Made by a program: the position numbers and the translations under genes. A stretch of DNA of 64,000 nucleotides. Origin: Paraburkholderia diazotrophica. GTDB lineage: Bacteria; Pseudomonadota; Gammaproteobacteria; Burkholderiales; Burkholderiaceae. Below are positions 55,648 through 64,000 of this stretch, piece after piece. The stretch spans positions 1 through 64,000 of the forward strand of contig NZ_FNYE01000001.1 of assembly GCF_900108945.1 (NCBI RefSeq), in the 5' to 3' direction. Within the stretch, counting starts at the first letter, position 1. Every line of letters begins with the position of its first letter. The notes beneath the pieces are model-generated. The model was not told the origin of the DNA. It was given only the letters and a program-made list of their open reading frames with translations, and made no database searches.

Positions 55648-56271
55648 TTAGCGCAACTGCGTGACGGCCAGCAGCAACACCATGCTGCCGATCGCGCCAT
55701 CCAGCACGCGCCACGCGGTCGCGCGTTTGAAGAGCGGCGCGAGAGCCCGCGCGCCATAGCCCAGTGCAACGAACCAGATCGCGCTGACGAACATCGCGCC
55801 GACGGCGAACGCGGCACGTGTGCCTTGCGCTTCGCGGGCGCCCGCCGTGCCGATCAGCAGAAACGTATCCAGATAGACGTGCGGATTGAGCCACGTGAAC
55901 GCGAGCGTCATCAGCACGATAGGCCACGCGCGTTGCACGGGCGGCGCGGCGTCGCCTTTCGAATCGGTGTCGAGCACGGCATGCCCGGGGCGCAGCGCGC
56001 GCATCAGCGCGCTGATGCCGAACCACGCCAGATAAGCGAGACCCACATACAGCAGCGCGTGGATGAAAGCCGGATAACGCTCGACGAGCACCGATGCGCC
56101 GCCGACGCCCGCGCCGATCAGCAGAAAGTCCGACAGCGTGCACAGCAGCACGATCTTGCCGATATGCGAGCGCATGATGCCTTGACGCAGCACGAATGCA
56201 TTTTGCGCGCCGATAGTGACGATGAGTGACGCGCACAACGCGGCGCCATGTGAAAAAGCGAGCCAGTTCAT
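55648..56271 (-). CDS. argO: LysE/ArgO-family amino acid exporter
   Basis: This 207-residue exporter has six helices and the GAQNAFVLRQGIMRSH motif of ArgO/LysE. It exports arginine and lysine to prevent toxic build-up. It is divergent from an ArgP-type regulator across 98 bp, the standard layout for controlled argO. Confidence 0.92.
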   Translation of the reverse strand: MNWLAFSHGAALCASLIVTIGAQNAFVLRQGIMRSHIGKIVLLCTLSDFLLIGAGVGGASVLVERYPAFIHALLYVGLAYLAWFGISALMRALRPGHAVLDTDSKGDAAPPVQRAWPIVLMTLAFTWLNPHVYLDTFLLIGTAGAREAQGTRAAFAVGAMFVSAIWFVALGYGARALAPLFKRATAWRVLDGAIGSMVLLLAVTQLR

Positions 56272-56369
56272 GATGTTTTTGGGGAAGTGAGGAAGTCGCG
56301 TGGTGCCAGTCTGCCGCGATCGTTAGAATAAGAGAAGCTAATTTCGGTAATGCCGATTAAGGAGCGCTA

Positions 56370-57263
56370 ATGCTCGACTATGCACTGCTGGATGCGCTCG
56401 CGGCCGTCGTGCGCCACGGCTCGTTCGATCGCGCGGCGACGGCGCTCAATGTGACGCCTTCGGCCGTATCGCAACGCGTGAAGCTATTGGAAGAGCGCGT
56501 CGGCAGCGTGCTCGTCAAGCGCGGGCAGCCATGCACGGCGACCACATCGGGCGCGTTGCTGTGCCGGCATACGGAGCGCGTGCAACTGCTCGAAGCCGAA
56601 CTCACGGGCCGCGTGCCCGATCTGCCCGGCGCGTTGCTGGAGCCGTGGCCGACCTTGCGCGTCGCCGTGAACGACGACAGCGTGGGCACGTGGTTCATCG
56701 ATGCTGTTGCGGGCTTCTGCGCCGAGCGCGGCATGTTGCTCGATCTGGTGATCGACGATCAGGACCATACCGCACAGCGTATTCGTGACGGCAGCGTGCA
56801 GGGCGCCGTGACGACGCAATCGGAGCCCGTGCAGGGTTGCCGTTCGACGCGGCTCGGCAGGATGCGTTATCTCGCCGTCTGCACGCCCGCGTATTTCGAG
56901 CGCTATTTCAGCGAAGGCGTCGCGCGCGATACGCTGCGCCGCGCGCCGTGCATCGATTTCAATCCGAAGGATCAGCTACAAAAGCGCTTCGTGCGCAAGA
57001 TCACGCGCGCCGAACTCGATGCGCCGACGCACTGGATTCCGCACGTCTCCGGGTTTCTGCGCGCATGCTCGACGGGCCTGGGCTGGGGCATGTGCCCGGA
57101 GCGGATGATCGCCGCGCAGCTCGAAAGCGGCGAGCTGATCGACATGGCGCCGGGCAAGCATCTCGACGTCGACTTGTACTGGCAGAGCTGGCGGCTGTCG
57201 ATCGGCTGGCTCGACGATTTTGGCGCGGCGCTGCGCAAGCGGTCCGCCGAGTTTCTCGACTGA
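56370..57263 (+). CDS. argP: ArgP/LysG-type LysR regulator
   Basis: This 297-residue regulator of the ArgP/IciA/LysG branch has HTH YALLDALAAVVRHGSFDRAA, TPSAVSQRVKLLEERVG and the branch signature PCIDFNPKDQLQKRF. It senses lysine/arginine and activates the divergent argO gene. The GTTAGAATAAGAGAAGCTAA promoter stretch lies just upstream. Confidence 0.92.
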   Translation: MLDYALLDALAAVVRHGSFDRAATALNVTPSAVSQRVKLLEERVGSVLVKRGQPCTATTSGALLCRHTERVQLLEAELTGRVPDLPGALLEPWPTLRVAVNDDSVGTWFIDAVAGFCAERGMLLDLVIDDQDHTAQRIRDGSVQGAVTTQSEPVQGCRSTRLGRMRYLAVCTPAYFERYFSEGVARDTLRRAPCIDFNPKDQLQKRFVRKITRAELDAPTHWIPHVSGFLRACSTGLGWGMCPERMIAAQLESGELIDMAPGKHLDVDLYWQSWRLSIGWLDDFGAALRKRSAEFLD

Positions 57264-57293
57264 CCGCCTGCATGCTTTCTTTTCACGCGAGAT

Positions 57294-58646
57294 TCAATGC
57301 AGCCGGATCACAGGATGCACGCGGCGGCGCAGCCAATGGCTCGCCGTATCGAGCGTCATGCGCGCGAAGCCGGTGAGCGTCATTACGTGCCGGCGATAGA
57401 TCAGCCGGTAGACGACGGTTGCGAACCAGCCGTCGACGAACACGGGCCGTTCGCGCAGCCCGCTCAGGCTGCCGATCGTGCCGACATCGCCGAAGCCGAC
57501 CAGCGTGCCCGCATCGCGATATGTGAACTCCGGCAGCGCTTCACCGCCGACACGGCATTTCAGCGCGCGGGCGAGAAACATCGCCTGCTGATGCGCAACC
57601 TGCGCACGCGGCGCGAGAAAGCCGTCTGCATCTGACGGACAGGCCGCGCAATCGCCGAGCGCGAACACGTTCGCATCCGTCGTCGTTTGCAGCGTGCGGT
57701 TCACAAGCACCTGCGCGTTGCGATTCACCGCGATGCCGTCTAGCGTGCGCAACACGGGCGGCCCTGCAATGCCTGCTGTCCAGATCGCGATATCGCTTGC
57801 GAGTTGCTCGCCGTCGTGCGTGCACACGGCCGCTTCGCGCACTTCGGTGACACGCGTATTCGTGAGCACGTCGACGCCGAGCCCGCCGAGAATCCGCTGC
57901 GCCCGCGCCGAAATGCGTTGCGACAGCGCGGGTAATACGCGATCGGTGCCTTCGATCAGCCTGATGCAGAAGTCGCGCTCGGGATCGAGTGCGAAGAGGC
58001 TATAGCGGTGCATCAAACGGATGCTGTCGCGCAGCGCTGCCGCAAGCTCGACACCCGTCGCGCCCGCGCCGATGATGTTGATCGACACGGGCTGCACGTG
58101 TTGCGCGCCGCTCACGCGCCGCGCGTGATTCGCCCGCGTGCACGCGTCGAGCAGCTTGCGGCGAAACGATTCCGCATGCGTGACTGATTCAAGCGGCAGC
58201 GCGTGTTCGGCGGCGCCTTGCACGCCGAAATAGTTCGTCACGCTGCCCATCGCGAGCACGAGCGTATCGAATGCGATGTCGCGCGCGGGCAGCACTTCGC
58301 GGCCATCCGCGTCGCGCGTCGCATCGATCGTGATGCGGCGCTGCGCGCGATCGAGCGATTGCAGCGAGCCCTGTTCGAACTCGAAGCCATGGCGCCGCGC
58401 CTGCACCGCGTATTGCAGCTGGTGCGTGGCGGGATCGATCTGCCCCGATGCCGCTTCGTGCAGCAGCGGCTTCCAGAAGTGCGTCGGCGAGCGGTCGACG
58501 AGAACGATCCGCGCTTGTCCGCTCTTGCCAAGCGATTCGCCGAGCCGCGTCGCGAGTCCCAGTCCACCGACGCCGCCGCCAACGATGACGATACGGTGCG
58601 GCGCATAGTGCGTGCTGCTTGCTGTGTGTCGATCGATCGAGGCCAT
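57294..58646 (-). CDS. ndh: Type II NADH dehydrogenase (NDH-2)
   Basis: This 450-residue FAD oxidoreductase has an FAD Rossmann motif IVGGGVGGLGLATRLG, an NADH motif IGAGATGVELAAALRD and a conserved FALGDCAAC. A C-terminal amphipathic/membrane region is ARMTLDTASHWLRRRVHP. It oxidises NADH and reduces quinone at the inner membrane without proton pumping. GGAGAG precedes ATG 58646. It is divergent from a LysR gene across 126 bp. Confidence 0.9.
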   Translation of the reverse strand: MASIDRHTASSTHYAPHRIVIVGGGVGGLGLATRLGESLGKSGQARIVLVDRSPTHFWKPLLHEAASGQIDPATHQLQYAVQARRHGFEFEQGSLQSLDRAQRRITIDATRDADGREVLPARDIAFDTLVLAMGSVTNYFGVQGAAEHALPLESVTHAESFRRKLLDACTRANHARRVSGAQHVQPVSINIIGAGATGVELAAALRDSIRLMHRYSLFALDPERDFCIRLIEGTDRVLPALSQRISARAQRILGGLGVDVLTNTRVTEVREAAVCTHDGEQLASDIAIWTAGIAGPPVLRTLDGIAVNRNAQVLVNRTLQTTTDANVFALGDCAACPSDADGFLAPRAQVAHQQAMFLARALKCRVGGEALPEFTYRDAGTLVGFGDVGTIGSLSGLRERPVFVDGWFATVVYRLIYRRHVMTLTGFARMTLDTASHWLRRRVHPVIRLH

Positions 58647-58741
58647 GACGTGTACTCTCCTGAACGTTTGCAATTCGATTCATGCGGCAACTTCATCATT
58701 GAGGTCGAGTATAGAATCGGGGAAAACAGCAGCACAATTTA

Positions 58742-58758
58742 ATGTTTGTACGAAACAT
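58742..58758. promoter_or_regulatory. Inverted repeat between ndh and LysR gene
   Basis: ATGTTT-GTACG-AAACAT is a perfect inverted repeat with LysR-box spacing. It lies 14 bp before the LysR start and about 95 bp from ndh, so it is a likely operator for one or both genes. Confidence 0.65.
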
Positions 58759-58772
58759 ATAGGTTTTTGCTT

Positions 58773-59726
58773 ATGTTGAAAGCGGCGACATTTCGTCAAT
58801 TGAAGGCGCTTCATACGGTGGCGAAGCTCGGCAGCGTGTCGGGCGCGGCGGAGGAGTTGCGTCTGACGCAACCCGCCGTATCGCTGCAAATCAGGTTGCT
58901 CGAAGACGCCGCGGGCGCGCCGCTCTTGCAGCGCGTGGGCCGCGGCGTGCAACTGACGGCGGCGGGAGAAATCCTCGCGCGCTATGCGCTCGAAATCCTC
59001 GACTTGTGGAACGGCGCCGCCGACGATCTCGCCGCGTTGCACGGCGAGCAGGGCGGCACGCTGCGCATCGGCGCAATCACGACGGCCGAGTATCTGATCC
59101 CGCCGTTTCTCGTGCGTTTTACTGAGGCGCGTCCGCAGGTGAAGGTGCAGTTCAAGGTCGGCAACCGCGCGGACATCATTCGCATGCTTGCGACGCACGA
59201 AATCGATCTCGCCGTGATGGGCAGTCCGCCGCGCGAGTTGCGCACGGTCGCCACGGCATTCGCGAAGCATCCGATGGCGTTCGTCGCGTCGCCGTCACAT
59301 CCGCTGATGAAGAAGAAGCGCCTGACGCTAGGCGATCTGGAGTCCGCGAATCTGTTCGTGCGCGAGCGCGGCTCGGGCACACGTTCGACCGTCGAAAATC
59401 TGTTCCGTCAGGCGGGGCACAAGCTTCACATCGGCTCGGAGCTGTCGAGCAACGAAGCGATCAAGCAACTGGTGGAAGCGGGCCTCGGCATTTCGTTTCT
59501 GTCGCTGCATGCGTGCACGCTGGAATTTCAGGCGGGGCTGCTCGCGCTGCTGCCGCTACCCGACAACCCGATCGAGCGCGACTGGTATGTGATGCATGTA
59601 TCGGACAAGCGCTTGCCGCACGTCGCGAGCCTGTTTCGCGACTTTCTGATCGACGAGGGCATGACGGGCAGTGTGCCGATTCCGATGCCGTCCGTCGCGG
59701 CTGCGAGGAAGCGGCGCCGCGCGTGA
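58773..59726 (+). CDS. LysR-family regulator (CbbR-like)
   Basis: This 317-residue regulator has HTH TFRQLKALHTVAKLGSVSGA and LTQPAVSLQIRLLEDAAGAP, and a PBP2 domain (GGTLRIGAITTAEYLIPPFL) like the CbbR/CysB-related subgroup. Start ATG 58773 fits the conserved N-terminus. It likely controls the divergent ndh gene. The C-terminal tail is basic. Confidence 0.88.
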   Translation: MLKAATFRQLKALHTVAKLGSVSGAAEELRLTQPAVSLQIRLLEDAAGAPLLQRVGRGVQLTAAGEILARYALEILDLWNGAADDLAALHGEQGGTLRIGAITTAEYLIPPFLVRFTEARPQVKVQFKVGNRADIIRMLATHEIDLAVMGSPPRELRTVATAFAKHPMAFVASPSHPLMKKKRLTLGDLESANLFVRERGSGTRSTVENLFRQAGHKLHIGSELSSNEAIKQLVEAGLGISFLSLHACTLEFQAGLLALLPLPDNPIERDWYVMHVSDKRLPHVASLFRDFLIDEGMTGSVPIPMPSVAAARKRRRA

Positions 59727-59794
59727 AATCTGCCGGCTCGCGTTGAGACTTCGAGCCGAGCACGGCCGAAGCGCGCATCGACGTTGCTTCTACG

Positions 59795-61063
59795 TTACTC
59801 CGCCCGCTTGAACGGTCCTTCGTCGGACGGCGCGGGCTTCGTCTGCATATCGTCGTTTGCATCGCGCGTCTCGGGCATCGCGGCCCACACGAGCAGCACC
59901 GCAAGCGCGCCCGCGCCCGCGAGTCCGAAGAAGCTGATTGCGCTGCCGAAGCGGTCGGCAATGAAGCCCGCGAGCGCCGTCGAGAACGTTGCGCCGATCC
60001 CCGCCGCAAGACCGAACAGGCCGATCGTGAGGTTGTAGCGGCCCTTGCCGCCTGCGACGTCGGCGGCGATCAGCGGCAGCATCACGCCGAACACGGCCGC
60101 GCTCACGCCGTCGAGCATCTGCACGGGCACGAGCAGATACGGGCTGCTCACGCCCGCGAACAGCAACGCGCGCAACGGCAAAGCGGAGAAGCCGAGCAGC
60201 AGGATAGGGCGGCGTCCCCAGCGCTCTGCCGTGCGTCCGACCCACGGTGACAGCATCGCGACGATCGCTTGCGGCACGATGATGCAGGCGGCGATCACGA
60301 GTTGAACGTTTTCGCCCATGCCCGTCGTCACTTCGCCCGCTGCGAGGTTCAGCATTGCCGCATTCGACAGGTGGAACAGCACGACGCACGCCGCGAAGAC
60401 CAGCATGCGCTTGTCGCGCAGCAGCTCGAGGATCGACTCCTTTTCCTCGTGCTCGTCTTGATCGTTCTTCACGGGCACGTGCGCCGGTGCGTGGTGCGAC
60501 GGCATCGTGATCATCGACAGCGCGAGCAGAGCGGGCGCCGCGAGCGCGGCCGTCAGCCAGAACACGGCGCGCGCCGAGAAGTACTCGCCGAACAGGCCCA
60601 TCAGGCCCGCGGCGATGGCGCTGCCGATCGACGCCCAGCGCGCATTGCGTCCGAGCCGGTCGCCGAGATCGTGCCGTCCGACGAGCGCGAACGAGATGGC
60701 CGCCATCGCCGGCACGAGCATGCAGCTCGCGAAGCCGTGAAAGACCTCGGCGGCCATCACGGGCAGCATGGTCGGACTCGCCGCGAGCAGCACGGCGCTG
60801 AGGATGATCGCGATGATCGCCCAGGCGGCGGCGCCCTTCTTGTTATGCAGGGCATCGACGACGGCGCCGCCCGGCACCTGACACACCATCGCGCTGATCG
60901 TGCCGACGGAAAGGGCGAGCCCGATCTCGCCCTGCGTCCACTTGTGCGACGCGAGGTAGGAAGCGATGAACGGCCCGAATCCCGTCTGCACGTTGGCGAC
61001 GAAGAAGTTGAGCCAGTCGAGGGCGCGGAGACTGCGTGCGTTGACCATGAAACGGCTCGTCAT
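59795..61063 (-). CDS. MFS transporter
   Basis: This 422-residue protein has twelve helices in two halves with a long charged central loop (PVKNDQDEHEEKESILELLR). Motif-A-like sequences are GDRLGRNARWASIG and GRTAERWGRRPILLLG. The substrate is unknown. Its ATG overlaps the stop of the PRC-barrel gene upstream (61060-61063), so the two are translationally coupled, but nothing explains the pairing. Confidence 0.9.
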   Translation of the reverse strand: MTSRFMVNARSLRALDWLNFFVANVQTGFGPFIASYLASHKWTQGEIGLALSVGTISAMVCQVPGGAVVDALHNKKGAAAWAIIAIILSAVLLAASPTMLPVMAAEVFHGFASCMLVPAMAAISFALVGRHDLGDRLGRNARWASIGSAIAAGLMGLFGEYFSARAVFWLTAALAAPALLALSMITMPSHHAPAHVPVKNDQDEHEEKESILELLRDKRMLVFAACVVLFHLSNAAMLNLAAGEVTTGMGENVQLVIAACIIVPQAIVAMLSPWVGRTAERWGRRPILLLGFSALPLRALLFAGVSSPYLLVPVQMLDGVSAAVFGVMLPLIAADVAGGKGRYNLTIGLFGLAAGIGATFSTALAGFIADRFGSAISFFGLAGAGALAVLLVWAAMPETRDANDDMQTKPAPSDEGPFKRAE

Positions 61064-62103
61064 CGTGAATTGCGTGCGGTTGATGCCGCCGCAGCGGACG
61101 ACGATGGGCCAGCCGCCGTGGCAGGCGCGGAGGCTGGAGGCGGTGCGGGCAGTGCGGGTGACACGGCGCGGATCGGCTTGTCCGTCTCGTAGGATGGCGA
61201 CGCCTTGATCTGCGCGTCATTGAGGTCCATCAACGGGCGCAGCGTCTTGTCCTTCGTGACGAAGCGCAGCGCCGACCAGTTCGCGGCGATCATCCGGCGA
61301 TCGGGGCTGATGATGCCGCTCACGTCGAGCACGACGGCCTGCGGCTGCGCGTTCGCATCGATCAGCACGTCGATCACGCGGCCGACCTTGCCGCCGTTCG
61401 GACGCTCGACATCCGCGTCCATCAGTTCCAGTTGGCCGGGCGGCACGGCGGGCGGCGCCGTCACGGCGGCGAGCGGCGTCGCGAGCGCGGCCGACGGCTT
61501 CGGCTGGCTGGCCGCCGACACTTGATTGGGCGGCACGGTGATCGTGATCGGCGCGCCTTTCGCGTTCGGCGTGAAGCGGAAGGCCGTCCACGGAAATCCG
61601 ACCTTGCGGTCGCCGACGCCGAGAAAGCCCTGCAGGTTCACGATCATCAGTCGCGGCGTGCCGCTCGCGTCCGCCGTCATGTCGACGGCGCGGCCAAACA
61701 CCTTGCCGTCGCTCTTCTGCACTTCGCTGTCGAGCAGACCGTGCGTCGTGCTGCGCTCGATCACGCGCGTCGTGATGATCGGCGCGGGAGCGGGCGGCGG
61801 GGGCGGCGGCGGGGGCGGCGGCGCGACGACGGGCGGCGGCGGTTCCGGCTTGCGCGGACGCACCACAGGGGGACGCGGCTTCTTCGGTTCCTTCGGCTCG
61901 ACGGTTTCGACGGGCTCGGGCTCAGGCTCGGATGCGGCGACGGGCGCGGGGACGTTCAGCAGCGTCACCGTCGCTTCGCTGATGGGCGCGGGCGGCTGCT
62001 CGGTGGGTCCGAACAGGCTGCATCCCGACAGGGTGGCGATCAAGGCCGCAAAAACGGCCAGAAACAAAAGACGGAAGGCTGGACGTAGGAAACCGCCGTT
62101 CAT
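61060..62103 (-). CDS. PRC-barrel lipoprotein with poly-Pro linker
   Basis: This 347-residue protein has a lipoprotein signal (LIATLSGCS, lipobox Cys) and an acidic Pro-rich region with a run of ten prolines. Two PRC-barrel-like domains follow (SDGKVFGRAVDMTADASGTP and PNGGKVGRVIDVLIDANAQP) and a Pro/Ala-rich tail. PRC barrels often act as RNA-processing or photosynthesis-complex modules. As an exported lipoprotein this one probably acts at the membrane in an unknown way. ATG 62103 gives the signal sequence. It overlaps the MFS gene by 4 bp. Confidence 0.83.
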   Translation of the reverse strand: MNGGFLRPAFRLLFLAVFAALIATLSGCSLFGPTEQPPAPISEATVTLLNVPAPVAASEPEPEPVETVEPKEPKKPRPPVVRPRKPEPPPPVVAPPPPPPPPPPAPAPIITTRVIERSTTHGLLDSEVQKSDGKVFGRAVDMTADASGTPRLMIVNLQGFLGVGDRKVGFPWTAFRFTPNAKGAPITITVPPNQVSAASQPKPSAALATPLAAVTAPPAVPPGQLELMDADVERPNGGKVGRVIDVLIDANAQPQAVVLDVSGIISPDRRMIAANWSALRFVTKDKTLRPLMDLNDAQIKASPSYETDKPIRAVSPALPAPPPASAPATAAGPSSSAAAASTARNSR

Positions 62104-62550
62104 CAAGTGGGACTCCGTGGCCAGGGCGGCAGGCCGATGCAGGTGCTGTCGCAAACAAACGATCGAGAGACTCACGCGGGCATCGAAAGCCTCGCCGGCA
62201 ATGCATTAAAGGCGTGGTTTGCCGAGAGTTTAACCTGTGACGCCGCGCGGCCCTTGTTTCGTCTGCGTTTGCGGGGCGCGGAACGCACGGCGCCGCTTCG
62301 CAAACGACGCTGTCGATGCGGTGGCCGCGCGAGCGCGCGGGCTGCATTCAATCTCGGCTTCAAAGTGCTTACAGCAACGCTTGCGCGCCTGTCGGGCCGC
62401 GCGCAGGCGTAGGTGTTAACACGCGGGTCGCGAGCGCGCGTTGCCGTGATTCAAACGATATAAGGATCGCGACATGCCCGGCATCTTTTTATCGCGATGG
62501 GACTTATAAGGTGATTCGCCTAACCTTCGCCTCAGCATAAAAAGAACAAC
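62104..62550. other. Upstream part of the purine permease promoter region
   Basis: No gene is supported. Two AT-rich runs at 62458-62463 (TATAAG) and 62510-62515 (TATAAG) are candidate -10 elements of the permease promoter. Frames here are shadow reads. Confidence 0.45.
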
Positions 62551-62667
62551 GGCGCGCTGGCATGACGGACGACGTCCACCAGCGCGCCGAGGGCCGGAAA
62601 GGCAACACATACCGACTACTCAACGAGACGAACCTGATGACGGCGCAGCCGCTGAAGCGGCCGCCGT
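62551..62667 (+). ncRNA. Candidate structured leader (riboswitch-like) of the purine permease gene
   Basis: Two long hairpins precede the permease. The first (62551-62588) pairs GGCGCGCTGG with CCAGCGCGCC and holds an inner GGAC-GAC-GTCC stem, leaving an asymmetric bulge (CATGAC against A). The second (62640-62667) pairs ACGGCG...CGCCGT and GCCGC...GCGGC around TGAA with a two-base CA bulge. It ends 18 bases before the ribosome binding site (AAAGGAGG). I could not match it to an aptamer I know, so the riboswitch reading is only a proposal. Confidence 0.4.
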
Positions 62668-62697
62668 TTCAGCATGCTGATAAAGGAGGCACTCATC

Positions 62698-64000
62698 ATG
62701 ATGGAACCCCAGGCCCAGAGCATCGCGGAAGCCGCCGCGAGCGAGGTATTCGAAGGCACCCGCGGCGGGCAGACGTTCATCGATCGCTTTTTCGACATCA
62801 CCGCGCGCGGCAGCACGGGACGTCAGGAGATCATCGCAGGCATCACGACGTTTCTCGCGATGGTGTATTCCGTGTTCGTCGTGCCGGGCATGTTCGGCAA
62901 GGCGGGTTTCGACACGAGTGCCGTGTTCGTCGCCGTGTGTCTGACGACAGCCTTCGGTTCTCTGCTGATGGGCCTCTGGGCGCGCCTGCCGATCGCGATC
63001 GGCTGCGCGATCTCGCTGACTGCATTCACCGCCTTCGGCCTCGTGCTCGGCAAGGGCTTGCATCCGAACGTCGCGCTCGGCGCCGTGTTCCTGATGGGCC
63101 TCGTTTTCACGGCGATTTCGGTGACGGGCGTGCGCTCGTGGATTCTGCGCAATCTGCCTGCGGGCGTCGCGCATGGCACGGGCATCGGCATCGGGCTCTT
63201 TCTGCTGCTGATCGCGGCCAACGACGTCGGTCTCGTCGTGAAGAATCCTGGGCCGGGGCTGCCTGTGTCGCTGGGCCATATCACGTCGCTGCCGGTGCTG
63301 ATGTCGGTGGGCGGCCTCGCTGCCATCTTCGGTCTCGTGCGCCGTCGCGTGCCGGGCTCGATCCTGATCGTGATCGTCGCAATCTCGGCGCTCGCGCTGC
63401 TGATCGATCCCGCCGTCGCGTTCCATGGCGTGTTCGCGTTGCCGTCGCTGAGCACGCCGGGGCACGCTTCGCTGATCGGCGCGATGGACATCAAGGGCGC
63501 GTTGTCGCTTGCCGTGCTGCCTAGCGTGCTCGCGCTCGTGATGACGGCCGTGTTCGACGCGACGGGGACGATACGCGCCGTCGCAGGGCAGGCGGGCCAG
63601 CTCGACGAGAACGGCCGCATCATCAACGGCGGCCGCGCGCTGACGGCCGACTCGCTCAGCTCGATCTTCTCCGGCCTGATGGGCGGCGCGCCGGCTGCCG
63701 CTTATATCGAGTCGACGGTGGGCGTCGCGGCGGGCGCGAAGACGGGTCTGGCGGCGGCCGTGGTCGGCTTGCTGTTCCTCGTGGTCATGTTCTTCTCGCC
63801 GCTTGCCGCGCTCGTGCCTTCGTATGCGACGGCGCCTGCGCTGATGTATGTCGGCTTGCTGATGCTCTCCAGCGTGAGCAAGCTGCACATGGACGATATG
63901 GTCGATTCGATGTCCGGCCTCGTGTGCGCCGTGTTCATCGTGCTGACGGCCAATATCGTCACGGGCATCATGCTGGGCTTCTGCACGCTCGTGATCGGCC
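62698..64000 (+). CDS. NCS2 purine permease (AdeP-like), cut by window end
   Basis: The frame is open from ATG 62698 (a second ATG follows at 62701) to the end of the window, 434 codons so far, and continues outside. It has the opening [20 protein letters not shown], then [73 protein letters not shown] and [18 protein letters not shown] segments. This fits NCS2/AzgA-type adenine/hypoxanthine/guanine permeases. It would import purine bases with protons. AAAGGAGG 8 bases upstream fixes the start. Confidence 0.92.
   Translation, partial: MMEPQAQSIAEAAASEVFEGTRGGQTFIDRFFDITARGSTGRQEIIAGITTFLAMVYSVFVVPGMFGKAGFDTSAVFVAVCLTTAFGSLLMGLWARLPIAIGCAISLTAFTAFGLVLGKGLHPNVALGAVFLMGLVFTAISVTGVRSWILRNLPAGVAHGTGIGIGLFLLLIAANDVGLVVKNPGPGLPVSLGHITSLPVLMSVGGLAAIFGLVRRRVPGSILIVIVAISALALLIDPAVAFHGVFALPSLSTPGHASLIGAMDIKGALSLAVLPSVLALVMTAVFDATGTIRAVAGQAGQLDENGRIINGGRALTADSLSSIFSGLMGGAPAAAYIESTVGVAAGAKTGLAAAVVGLLFLVVMFFSPLAALVPSYATAPALMYVGLLMLSSVSKLHMDDMVDSMSGLVCAVFIVLTANIVTGIMLGFCTLVIG

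Noticed and set aside
62551..62667. Match of the purine permease leader to a named riboswitch (guanidine or xanthine/NMT1 types)
   Set aside because: The hairpins did not show the conserved loop motifs I could recall, so I list it only as an unassigned structured leader.

Overview
The window is high-GC DNA from a free-living beta-proteobacterium. The 5S rRNA, the DUF3563 peptide, the ftrABCD iron system, the imuABC mutasome and the gene style all suggest the Burkholderia / Paraburkholderia / Caballeronia group. This placement is a judgement from gene content and protein similarity, not a computed classification. Almost all of the window reads as ordinary chromosome with intact genes. The exception is 0.59-5.59 kb, a decayed nested mobile element.

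Layout. (1) 0-0.6 kb: the 3' end of an rRNA operon (5S and a hairpin) and a spacer. (2) 0.59-5.59 kb: an IS66-family element with an 8-bp target duplication. Its tnpB is split by a second element of about 2.55 kb that carries a broken large serine recombinase. (3) 5.6-11 kb: a LexA box and the imuA-imuB-dnaE2 SOS mutagenesis cassette. (4) 11-13.2 kb: an SDR gene, a CopZ-like copper chaperone and CueR around a perfect palindromic operator, then DUF3563. (5) 13.4-23.2 kb: an orphan ABC binding protein, rlmJ, an aldo/keto reductase, 3-hydroxybutyrate dehydrogenase with a patatin, an aromatic aminotransferase and uvrB. (6) 23.5-35.7 kb: an iron-rich stretch. It holds ftrABCD, a HbpS-like protein, hemP, exbD/exbB/tonB, bfd and bacterioferritin, with Fur-box-like sites, interleaved with OsmC, pirin/LysR and murI. 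(7) 35.8-44.3 kb: class I fumarase, UPF0114 and EamA membrane proteins, acs, and a two-subunit sodium/solute symporter. (8) 44.3-48.2 kb: tRNA-Ser(GGA), small proteins and an acyl-CoA synthetase. (9) 47.7-59.7 kb: several divergent regulator/target pairs: Lrp with an MdeB-like E1 dehydrogenase, LysR/EamA, ArgP/ArgO and LysR/NDH-2. (10) 59.8-64 kb: an MFS permease, a PRC-barrel lipoprotein, and a purine permease cut by the window end behind a hairpin-rich leader.

How the genes work together. Three themes recur. The first is DNA damage tolerance: uvrB, and the LexA-controlled ImuA/ImuB/DnaE2 mutasome. The second is iron and copper balance: Fur-type sites over ftrABCD, hemP and bfd, TonB-ExbB-ExbD energising outer-membrane uptake, Bfr/Bfd for storage and release, and CueR-CopZ for copper. 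The third is C2/C4 and ketone-body carbon flow: 3HB dehydrogenase, Acs, acyl-CoA synthetase, fumarase and the pyruvate-dehydrogenase-like E1.

No CRISPR array, prophage or recognisable defence island is visible. The least explained items are the serine-recombinase element nested in IS66, the palindromic IS66 target, the structured leader before the purine permease, a sodium symporter with an EF-hand-like loop, and several very small membrane or secreted peptides.
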